Of a DNA stretch of 64,000 bases, positions 55,767-64,000 are shown in pieces. The DNA comes from Zea mays (lineage: Eukaryota > Streptophyta > Magnoliopsida > Poales > Poaceae): positions 172,824,923-172,888,922 of the forward strand of contig NC_050097.1 in NCBI RefSeq assembly GCF_902167145.1, read 5' to 3'. Numbering within the stretch: the first letter of the stretch is position 1; every line of letters begins with the position of its first letter. Made by a program: the position numbers and the translations under genes. The notes under the pieces were generated by a model. The model saw only the letters and a program-made list of their open reading frames with translations. It had not been told where the DNA came from and ran no database searches.

Positions 55767-58655
55767 ATGGCCAGAGTTCGTTCTACAGCTAGGGTTGAGC
55801 GTGAGGGGGACGAAACTGAAGCTTCGGAGACTGTGCCCATCTCCGAAGCGATGCAGCGCTCCGGACTGGTGACTACGGAAGAAATAGCTGCTGCCGGAGC
55901 AAACCCGACAGCTGCCGAAGGAGAAGGGAACATTGAAGAAACCGACTCCGAAGATGACTACCGTATTGCCATGCCCAGCAAACCCAGCCACCTAGACTTC
56001 GGAAAATCGACTGTTTCAAAGGTTGATCTCGCCAAGATGGTAAAAGCAGGTTTTTTCAGTGAAGATCAGAAGAAGCTACTTCGCTTCGGGGGAGAAGAGA
56101 CCACCCCGAAGCCAGAGAAGGACGAGGTTGTCATCTTCAAAAGCTTTTTAAAGGCTGGGCTAAGATTCCCTGTTCACGAGATTGTTGCGGAGATATTGAA
56201 GAGGTTTGGCATCTACCTTCACCAGTTAACTCCTAACGCTATCGTTAGGCTTAGCGTTTATATTTGGGCCCTCCAAAGCCAAGCAGTGGAGCCTTTTGCT
56301 GACAGTTTCTGTCGAGTTCATGAATTGCATTATCAAACAAAGGCCAGAAAAGATGGGCTTCATGAAAACTTCGGTTGCTACAATTTTGCCTACCGGAAAA
56401 CCGCAAAGTTTCCTGTAATTAGCTACCGAAGCAAATGGCCGGCAGGCTGGAAATCAGAATGGTTCTATGTCAAGGTCGATGAGGACAAGGAGAAGCTTGT
56501 GCAAAGTCCACTCGAGCTAACTTTCGGAGAAACCCGACCCCACTGCAACATGACACCAGAGGGTCAAACTCAACGGGCAATGGATGAATTCAGAATCATT
56601 GCAGAGCATATTGGTACCAGGGATCTAGTTCAAGAATTCTTAGCATTCAAAGTCTTCCCTACTCTGAAAAAATGGGAAATGCCAAAGTTAAAGGGGGAGA
56701 AGAAGGAAGGGGATCTTGTCCGGCTTCCTTACCACTTCAAATTCAAGAAATATTTTAAGAAGCCCTGCCAAGAGTGGCTGGACACAGTTGAGGTGATGTG
56801 TAATGAAATTCTTGGAAATTATTCGAAAAAAGAAGATCAACTGATGACAGCAGCCTTCGGTACCCGTCCGAAGCGAAGGCTGAACCGAGTGCTCGATGCA
56901 CTGGGCTTCGAATATCCTGACTATGCGCAGCTGAACAAGGATGCTGAGGGCCAGAGAAGAAAAAGAGAGGCCGAAGCTTTAAACAAGGATGAAGAACAAC
57001 CACCAAAAAAGAAGAAAATTGTCAAGAGAAAGATATCAACTCCAAAGCGAAAACTATCCGAAGGAGAGGGGACCCCCACACCACCTTCTACCAGCGACGT
57101 GGAGGAAATTCTAAAGGTAATGACTGAACCCATGCCCACGAAGCTAAGTCCATTAGGGCCTCGACTGACGAAGCTTTTTCAAAAGGTGGCGGAGCCGGAA
57201 AAAACGAAGATAACCAAAGCAAAAAGGCAAAGAATTATTGCCGTAACAGAAGTTATTGACAAGACGCCACCGAGAGCATCAATTCAGAAAACAGCAGCTG
57301 CTGAAGACACAACAAACGTCGAAGTCGCACCTTCGGAGGTCGCGGCTACCGAAGCCGCTACAGCCGAAGATGTGAACTTAGAGACTACCATTGAGAATAT
57401 CGACAAAATTTTAGAAGACATGGCTGCAGAAGAAGCTGCCGCTGCTGCTAAAAAAGTCATGGCCGCAGTGCCTGAGAAGGGGAAAGAAATAGCCGAAGTC
57501 GCTTCGGACGACGAAGCCTACTCATTTCAAAATTTAATTGGGCAAAAACTTTCGGAGGACGAAATAGAAGAGCTAAAGGACTATGCCAAATCTTGCGGAT
57601 ACAGGCCAGGAGCTCTTCTATTCGGAGGTGTGGACGATGAAAAATTAGGCTGCATTCGAGACCAAACCGGAGCTAAGGTCATCGGTACTCTGTCAAAGAG
57701 TATCGGTTTTCCGAAGCTAGAGACAGATATCAGCCGCTACCGACGACAGCATATCGTCGGCAGCTTATTTTATTCCAATTTCAAGGTAAACAATCTTTTC
57801 TCTGTTCCTTATTGCTTTGGATAATGAAAATGTTACTAACGAAAACTGTTTTTGTGCAGAGCATGCTACTGAGCAAGGCTCTGAAGATGCAGCAGGATTT
57901 AGAGGACAAAAAACACGAAGCTATAATCGGAAATTTAGAGAGCAAAATAAAAGAACAATCAGTCATCATTGAAAAGAAAGACTTCGAACTTCAATCAACC
58001 GAAGGCTTGCTGGCCGAGACCGAAGCTAAAATATCAGAATTGAATTCGAAGCTTATCGGTCAATCAAAACAGTTTGAACAAGAAAAACTAGAGCTTAATT
58101 CTAAACTTGAAGCCGAAGTCCAAGCCAACTCAAATTTGAAGAAATCATTAACAAGCCTTCAGGATAAATGTTTGAATTTTAGCAACAATTGTATCCAACA
58201 ACTAAAGAAGATCTTTTACTCAGTTGAAGCCAGCAGCGGGAAATTTACCCCTTCGGATGAAGATTTACCAAAAGCCTTCGATCATATCGAAGCTGAAATT
58301 GAAGAACTTGACGAAGTTATAGCTGGGCACGGTGACTTCTGTGCCTGGGTAGCTTCTCGGGGTACTGCTGCAGCATTCCTGAAGGCTGGCTGCGAGCATG
58401 GAAAGATCGTCAACAGGCCCAACTTCACCCTGTCTCCATCAATCCTGGACGATATACCTGACCTCGCCCGAAGTATCTCAAATAGATTTTTAAAAATGAT
58501 ATGGACAAAAGGCGAGCGGGAGAAGGCTGGAGACGAAGCTCGAAGTCATCTTGAACCAGTAAGAAATCCTACTTTGTACTTACCTTCTCCTTCATACTTG
58601 ATTTTTACTCTGGATACCTGGATTCATGTAGGATGACGAAGCTGAAGGTGATTAA
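55767..58655 (+). CDS. Opposite-strand three-exon gene in element C (913 aa, putative gypsy-type transposon protein family)
   Basis: Exons 55767-57785, 57860-58558 and 58632-58655 join in phase 0. Introns are AAG|GTAAAC...TTTGTGCAG and CCA|GTAAGAA...ATGTAG. No stop interrupts 913 codons. Residues about 120-340 form a globular domain (PVHEIVAEILKRFGIYLHQL, LTPNAIVRLSVYIWALQSQA, WPAGWKSEWFYVKVDE) that I match from memory to the Pfam family 'putative gypsy type transposon' (Transposase_28, PF04195). Residues 412-430 are a nuclear-localisation-like KKKKIVKRK...PKRKL. 470-600 is Ala/Glu-rich. About 680-800 is a coiled coil. The name of that family does not imply transposase activity; no DDE motif is seen. 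It runs against the LTR strand, with its own TATA. An intact frame in a gutted element suggests it is useful to the element or was recently acquired from an intact copy. Confidence 0.8.
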
Positions 58656-58874
58656 AGAATATGCCGCCGAAGCGGGAGCCTGAAGAAGATTAGTAGTAGT
58701 AGGCTAGAAAATTTGTAACAACTTGTTGTAAATACAATTAAACCGTTCTCAAGGAACTTTGTACATACCTTGTAATATATCCTTACCCTTTTATTAAGAC
58801 GCTTTGATGTGGACGAAATCAATATTTTGAGCCGAAGGCGAAAAACACCTTCCCTTCTTTTCGTACACAACGAA

Positions 58875-59175
58875 GCATTAAAGACTGCTTCTTCTTTCTG
58901 CGGAAGCTTTGCTTTTTTGTACAAAACATAAAAGACTACTTCTTCTTTCTGCCGAAGCTTTGCTTTTTTGTACAAAATATAAAAGACTACTTCTTCTTTC
59001 TGCCGAAGCTTTGCTTTTTTGTACAAAACATAAAAGACTACTTCTTCTTTCTGCCGAAGCTTTTTCTTTTTTGTACATAACGGAACATAAAAGACCGCTT
59101 CTTCCTCTTGCCGAAGCTTTTTCTTTTTTGTACATAACGGAACATAAAAGACCACTTCTTCCTTTTGCCGAAGCA
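58875..59175 (+). repeat. Tandem array 1 in element C (51- and 57-bp units)
   Basis: Units start at AAAAGAC at 58930, 58981, 59032, 59089 and 59146, with a diverged first unit at 58880. Spacing is 51 bp three times (the first about 50), then 57 twice. Each contains CTTCTTCTTTCTGCCGAAGC and TTTTTTGTACA; TTTTGTACAAAA is a perfect palindrome in the shorter units. It lies just beyond the stop of the opposite-strand gene, probably in its 3' untranslated region. Confidence 0.95.
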
Positions 59176-59310
59176 ACCACTTAGGAACACAAATGCTATG
59201 AATGAATGCTTATGAATGCAAATGCTATGATGTAATGTGCGAATGAATGTCCAAAGCATATAACCGAAGCCACACTCAACCATTATTTCCTTGGAATCAA
59301 CCACACATCA

Positions 59311-59590
59311 GCTCTGCATTCCCTTAGGAACGACTTTGGAGCTTCCTCGTCTTTTACTTAGACGGTATAAACTCTGCATTCCCTTAGGAACGTCTTTGGA
59401 GTTTCTTCGCCTTTTACTTAGGCGGTATAAGCTCTGCATTCCCTTAGGAACGTCTTTGGAGCTTCTTCGTCTTTTACTTAGACGGTATAAACTCTGCATT
59501 CCCTTAGGAACATCTTTGGAGTTTCTTCGCCTTTTACTTAGGCGGTATAAGCTCTGCATCCCCTTAGGGACGTCTTTGGAGCTTCTTCTC
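59311..59590 (+). repeat. Tandem array 2 in element C (60-bp units, alternating types)
   Basis: Units start at 59311, 59371, 59431, 59491 and 59551, the last one 40 bp long. Odd and even units differ in a fixed set of positions, giving a 120-bp higher-order repeat. The differences occur in complementary pairs (see findings), predicting two stem-loops per unit. Confidence 0.95.
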
Positions 59591-59784
59591 TTTTTTCTTT
59601 TTCAGTTCCTGCACTCGATGGTGCGTTCTCAGCTGTTACATTTACATTTTTTGGGGGATTTTGCTCTTATAAGACTAAAAAAGGAAATTACACATGATGG
59701 CCCCATTAAAAACCTTTCTCCCCCTTCGGAAAGGAAAAGGGTGCCATGAAAAAGAAAAGAAAAAACATAAAAAATTACATCATG

Positions 59785-60207
59785 TTATACATAGTATCGC
59801 CGAAGCTCATCCGCATTCCAAGACCTTGGAATTTCGTTGCCATCCATGTCCTTTAATCTGTACGATCCAGGCCTTGACGAAGATACTACTAAGAATGGTC
59901 CTTCCCATTTCAACTGTAGCTTACCCACTGTATCTGGGTTAGCCACTCTCCGAAGCACCAAGTGTCCCGGCTCAATATTTTTTAACCGGACTTTTCTATC
60001 TCGCCATTTAACTGTTTCAGCCTGATATTTATTGATATTCTCCACGGCCTGAAGCCTGATCCCTTCTAAAGCATCCTTTTCCACAAGGCAAGCATCTTCG
60101 GGACCTGATTCTGCCGAAGCTACTACTCTTATTGATCCAGCTTTGGCTTCTTCCGGGGTTATTGCTTCGTCTCCGAATAATAACTTGAATGGGGTAAAGC
60201 CTGTGAA
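59785..60207 (-). pseudogene. Element C Pol remnant: integrase C-terminus
   Basis: On minus it opens FTGFTPFKLLFGDEA at about 60207 and runs to a stop at 59785. It includes the gypsy consensus TGFTPF..LLFG, a GHLVLRRVANPDTVGKLQLK stretch and a WEGPFLVV...GSYRLKDMDG end with RSWNADELRRYYV. No chromodomain follows, so this element belongs to a non-chromovirus gypsy lineage, unlike A and B. Everything upstream in pol (protease, RT, RNase H, integrase core) is deleted; the join lies between about 60210 and 60325. Confidence 0.85.
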
Positions 60208-60325
60208 GAAAATGGGTTTTCCTCGTGGGAAACAACGAAATTATTACATGAAAACTAACAATGTTCTTTGTTTCACAGAAAATAAAACTGAATAGAAAAG
60301 ACTGCTATCAAAGGTAGGATATGTG

Positions 60326-61083
60326 TCAATAAATGTGCTTCGACTCTGGCATAGTGCTGTTGACTGTGCGAGCTTCGGATTGTTCTCTGAAGTCCCTTTG
60401 GTGTGGGGCATATTGACTCCCTTCTGGCTGTTGACCCTGTTGCAGTGGAGGTGGAGGCGGAGGCTGCTGCCAGGAAGCTTGAGGTTGACTTGCCGAAGCT
60501 ACAGAAGCTGCAGGGTGGTTGTCTATGTATTGTGGGATGTAAGGTGGATGATACGAAGCAGTATGCATGACCTGCTTCGGCTGAGCTTGTTGAGATGCAG
60601 CTTCGGCTATTTCCTTTTGCTTCTGGATTGTAATATGGCACGTCCTGGTGGTATGGCCCTTGCTTTCTCCACAGAACAAGTAAAACAGTTTCCTTGGTTG
60701 ATCTCCGAATCTTCCGCCGAAGCCCCTGGCGCCTCTGCCTTTTGGAGCTGGTGGCCGGAAGAAAGTTTGTTGTTGCCCCGAAGCCTGTGAGGAGCACTGC
60801 GGTCTGTTCTGCTGACTCCCCTTATCATCATTCTGAGTAGAGTTGTGGATGGACCTGACATGCCTCGGATAGGATCTTCCTCCGAAGCCCCTGGTCATTT
60901 CAGAAAATCTGAAGGCCTCCTCTCTTCTTTGGCGAAGGTCATTGTCAGCACGAATGTACTCGTCCATCTTTTGGAGCAGCTTCTCCAGGGTCTGAGGAGG
61001 CTTCCTAGCAAAGTATTGAGCTGGTTGGGGTCCAGCGGTTGCAGTGCTGCAGCCCCAGTCGCTGAAGCTTTCTTCGGTGCCAT
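60326..61083 (-). pseudogene. Element C Gag remnant, internally deleted and frameshifted
   Basis: ATG 61083 gives MAPKKASATGAAALQP, then the frame is lost. A second frame, open from about 61042, continues (QPAQYFARKPPQTLEKLLQK, then MDEYIRADNDLRQRREEAFR) to the stop at 60326. It includes a basic Arg/Gly patch and a knuckle-like FYLFCGESKGHTTRTC. The first Cys of the expected C-x2-C knuckle is Tyr. The main gag core normally between these parts is missing, consistent with a deletion at about 61045. Confidence 0.75.
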
Positions 61084-61145
61084 AGCGAGGGTCTATAGCT
61101 TCCGAAGGTGTTCAAAAAACTCGAAGTGGAAGTGAGTTCACCGGA

Positions 61146-61156
61146 GGTGGGCGCCA
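61146..61156 (-). promoter_or_regulatory. Element C primer-binding site
   Basis: Minus-strand TGGCGCCCACC, one base from the right LTR; a TGGCGCC-type site, different from the Met-tRNA type used by D, A and B. Confidence 0.8.
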
Positions 61157-61157
61157 A

Positions 61158-61742
61158 TGTTGGGGACTTGTTCTCAAATGCTAAGAATTAAGAACAAGGC
61201 AACATAAAAAGTGTTAAGTGTTAAAGTCCTTCGTCCTTCGAAGCATTATGCCCCTTCGGGAAATAATGAGTTTCGGACGAAGGTCATAAGAGACATACCT
61301 TCGTAAACATAACAAGTAATGACGAAGGATTCATATAAAGCATGAAATATAATATAAGCATCATCATAGAATCATTTCTATTTTATTAACATGGAAAAAT
61401 AGAAATGATTTCAAATTACAAATGTACCTTCGGTCCTGAGAGAAGATAAAAAGTACAAGCATGACGCAAAAGCAAATGCCAAGTCAGCGTGAACAGTTCG
61501 GGAGTACTGTTCATCTATTTATAGACGCGGGACGCAGCCCACGTAAAATTACATTTATGTCCATTACATTTGTCAATGACTTATGGAAATCTGACAAGGT
61601 CCACGTAGTCTTTTCATCTTTAAGTCGGTTTGCAACGCCGAAGCTCTATAAAAAGGAACCTTCGGCCATTTCCTGGGGACGATTTCAGCCGAAGCTGCTT
61701 CTTCACGCAAGACCTTCGGCGCAACGAAGCATGGCCCCAACA
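61158..61742 (-). repeat. Element C 5' LTR (585 bp)
   Basis: Same length as, and by eye the same sequence as, 54750-55334; begins TGTTGGGGACTTG and ends GGCCCCAACA on plus. Confidence 0.95.
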
Positions 61743-61747
61743 AATAG

Positions 61748-62380
61748 TTACCAGACCAGTCTGGAGATGTCACTGTTTCAAGACTCTGTATGACAGGAAA
61801 TGTAGGACTCCTCTATATTGGATCAGTCTAGAGGAAGACAAATCTTTGGACCTGAACTCATTCAAGAGGCAGAAGAACAAGTTCGTATAATTCGAGAGAA
61901 TTTGAGGGTAGATCAGACCAGACAAAAGAGCTACGCTGATAATAGAAGAAGACCACTAGAGTTTGAGGAAGGTGATCATGTGTACCTCAAGGTGTCACCA
62001 CATCGTGGAATGAGTAGATTCAAAGTTAAGGGCAAATTGTCCCCTCGCTTTATTGGACCCTTTTGAGTTTTTAGGCAAGTTGGAGAGATGGCCTATCAAC
62101 TCGAGCTACCTGATCATTTATCTGATGTGCGTAATGTATTTCACGTATCTCAACTTAAGAAGTGTCTCCGTGTCCCTGAGGAACAGTTACCAATGGAAGA
62201 GCTCAGTGTTCAGGGCGATTTGACTTACACGGAGTATCCTATTAAGATTCTTGATACAATGACTCGAGTTATAAGAAATAAGGTGATAAAGATTTGTAAA
62301 GTGCAATGGAGCTATCATGGAGAAGATGAAGCTACTTGGTAGAGAGAAAAAGGGCTTCGCATAGATTTTCCCCATCTTTT
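61748..62380 (+). pseudogene. Element B Pol remnant, 3' part (integrase C-terminus and chromodomain)
   Basis: Continues the integrase exactly where element C broke it; dropping C and one AATAG copy keeps the frame. Pieces: 61818-62066 (FGPELIQEAEEQVRIIREN, GDHVYLKVSPHRG) and 62088-62342 (NVFHVSQLKKCLRVPEEQLP, then chromodomain ICKVQWSYHGEDEATW). TAG replaces the next codon (62340-62342), where Glu is usual, and TGA occurs at 62064. A further shift lies near 61800. Confidence 0.88.
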
Positions 62381-62420
62381 CCCTCGGTTTTTCTTAAATC
62401 TCGAGGACGAGATTATTTTT

Positions 62421-62433
62421 AAGGAGGGTAGGA
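62421..62433 (+). promoter_or_regulatory. Element B polypurine tract
   Basis: AAGGAGGGTAGGA, two bases before the LTR start at 62436. Confidence 0.75.
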
Positions 62434-62435
62434 TT

Positions 62436-64000
62436 TGTAGCACTCAAGTTGTATACAAAGAATAATAGAGAAATCTCCTCAATTTCCTGTGCCTCATTTG
62501 CATCATAAAAAGAGCATACATGTTGAGAGTGATCAATTAAAACCAAAGACACTAAAATAAAAGAAAATGCATCATATTGGAGTTTATATGTTTGTGCATC
62601 AAGTAAAAAAATAATATTAATGATAATAATATAATAATTATTGGAAGTTGAATTAAACCCTAACTTAAAACTAGGGTTTTCTAAAAAAGAGAAGAAGAGG
62701 AATGATACAAAAGTATAAATAATGTCATTATACTTTTAAAATTGGTATTTTTCATTTCACAATATGATTGGAGAATAAATTTGCACAAGGCTTGAATACT
62801 AAATTCGAATTTGAGTCCAAATTGATCCTTGAAATAGGGAGAGAAAAGAAAATAAAAAGGATAAAACAAAACCAGTCTCATGGGCCGTCCAACCTCATTT
62901 CTGGCCCATCACTGTTCCCATGTGCGCACAGCCCGATCAGCTCCACCTCGCGTGTATCACTTACGCGCGGGACCCGTACGTCATGCACGATGGCGCGCCT
63001 GTGCTTAGGTTGTTTCGCTGAGCAGTGGGACCCAATTGTCAGATTCACCCTCAACCGCCAAGCCAAAGTTCGCGGACGCCATCGCGATCCTTGCGTCCGT
63101 GGGCGTTGACCCGCAGCTCTGGCTTCCGCGTGCGCCTCCTGGGTGGTCTGGTCTGTCGGTCAACCACACGCCTGCGCTCCTCGGCCCCTATGGCTGGTGG
63201 GTCACCCCCCCCCCCCTCTCTACTGCGCATCTTGCTCCCCGCGCGCAACGGCCGCCGCGATTCCTCCGGGATTGACCAGCTAACGCCCACCTCCCGGACT
63301 CCTCGGCCGCACCCGTGCCCATATCAGCATCCCTGGGACCCGTCCGCGCCATCCCGACCTCTAGAAACCCTACCCTCGTTGAGAACCAGAGAGAGAGAGA
63401 GTGGGTGAGGTAGCGCGGTGCCGCCGCGGGGGAATCTCCGATTCAATCGTCGTACGCACCGTCGAGGGTGCCTGGGGTCTTCCTCGGGCTCGGGGAAAGG
63501 CTGCCGTGGCCGCTTCACCAAGGATTGGACGCTTGTGGTGCCAGAATTGCTCACCGGAGTCTCGGGTCCGCCGTGCGCCGCGGCCAGGGGATTCTTCACC
63601 GCGATTAGAGGTATGGCGGGTACCATTCAATCTACCATGTGCTAGTCTCTGTTTTGCGCGGTTAGGCTTTGGGATTGGCGGCCTGCGGTGCAGACGGGGG
63701 AAGTACGCCGGCGAAGTCGCCGCCTCGGCCGCGCCGCCGTAGCGCTTGGGCTAGCCGGGGGTTGAAGACGGCGGTCAACCGTTCGATCTTCTTTGGGCGG
63801 TGGAGATTAGATCTAAACCATACCCGTTCGGTCGGATCATCCGGGCCGTCCGCCTGACTTGGGAACGGCTGCGATCGACGCTCAGATATTTAAATCTAGA
63901 CCGCAGGATCGGGATCGGAGGGTTCCGGCTTCATACCGATTCATAATCGCGCTGCTCTAATCTCGGCCACTGATACTTGATCGTGTGGCCCGCGGTGGAC
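62436..64000 (+). repeat. Element B 3' LTR, first 1565 bp (runs off the window)
   Basis: Matches 48428 onward with a few substitutions (near 63064, 63150, 63328, 63344) and length changes in a C-run (about 63206) and a GA-run (about 63395). Confidence 0.95.

Larger units (their letters stand above)
54750..61742 (-). mobile_element. Element C: gag-pol-deleted gypsy element with an opposite-strand gene
   Basis: 6993 bp, flanked by AATAG at 54745-54749 and 61743-61747. Both 585-bp LTRs look identical by eye. Orientation is minus: primer site TGGCGCCCACC beside the right LTR, polypurine GCGAAAGGGGC beside the left LTR, and gag and pol remnants on minus. Only a shortened gag (61083-60326) and the end of integrase (60207-59785) remain. 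A three-exon plus-strand gene (55767-58655) and two tandem arrays fill the rest. Opposite-strand genes near the 3' LTR are known from the maize Grande family; I cannot say if this is that family. Lacking polymerase, it must have moved with enzymes supplied by another copy. Confidence 0.93.
48428..64000 (+). mobile_element. Element B: gag-less, decayed Ty3/gypsy chromovirus, split by element C
   Basis: Plus-strand element: 5' LTR (48428-51802), primer site, a short leader, pol remnant (52292-54749 and 61748-62380, interrupted by C), polypurine tract, and the first 1565 bp of the 3' LTR, which runs off the window. Gag and protease are missing. The two LTRs differ by only a handful of substitutions over the 1.56 kb that can be compared, although the coding region has many stops and frameshifts. 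It sits in the 5' LTR of element A; GCGAT at 48423-48427 is the expected target duplication. Chromodomain-type C-terminus puts it near element A. Confidence 0.92.

Noticed and set aside
58652..59559. Minus-strand ORFs of 174 and 83 codons with 17-20-residue repeats
   Set aside because: Translations of the two minisatellite arrays; period divisible by three keeps them open. Noted as a weak finding only.
59311..59590. Possible CRISPR-like array
   Set aside because: Units are contiguous 60-bp tandem repeats with no unique spacers, in a plant retrotransposon.

Overview
This window looks like maize (Zea mays) intergenic DNA. The evidence is the sequence itself: Sirevirus LTRs packed with CACCGGAC-GTCCGGTG palindromes, a Helitron with textbook maize termini, a CACTA element with TTTGCCGAGTG subterminal repeats, Stowaway, Tourist, hAT and Mutator-type MITEs, and chromodomain Ty3/gypsy elements nested inside each other. 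No rRNA, tRNA or CRISPR was seen. Nearly every long open frame belongs to a transposable element or to a captured or broken fragment of a host gene.

Layout, left to right. 1-4796: the 3' part of a plus-strand Sirevirus (Sire-1), sitting in a deleted CACTA element (4797-6789) that keeps the last three exons of its second protein. 6790-8102 and 17607-17823: low-copy-looking sequence with a possible small host gene whose putative first intron received a complete, very young minus-strand Sirevirus (Sire-2, 8103-17606; intact gag and pol; 5-bp target duplication CTCTT). 18685-19261: a receptor-like-kinase fragment without a kinase domain. 20279-21081: a Stowaway and a Tourist MITE. 22398-28637: a Helitron carrying pieces of at least three unrelated host genes (class 3 lipase, DUF538, Kelch part of a BSL-type phosphatase). 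30017-30166: a Mutator-type MITE.

30.3 kb to the end is a four-level nest of Ty3/gypsy elements. Element D (plus; LTR ending 34218, one 373-codon ORF) is split at 35493 by element A (minus; 35493-48427 and beyond). A's 5' LTR is split at 48428 by element B (plus; 48428 to beyond 64000). B's integrase is split at 54750 by element C (minus; 54750-61742; target duplication AATAG). LTR divergence counted by eye falls in the expected order: A about 1.4%, B well under 1%, C apparently none.

The most unusual content is in C. It has lost almost all of gag-pol but keeps a three-exon, 913-codon gene on the strand opposite to the element, with its own TATA box. Downstream of that gene lie two minisatellite arrays, one of which shows paired, compensatory base changes consistent with repeated hairpins. 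In the Helitron, the DUF538 fragment lies exactly between two copies of a ~140-bp direct repeat, a likely footprint of how it was captured.
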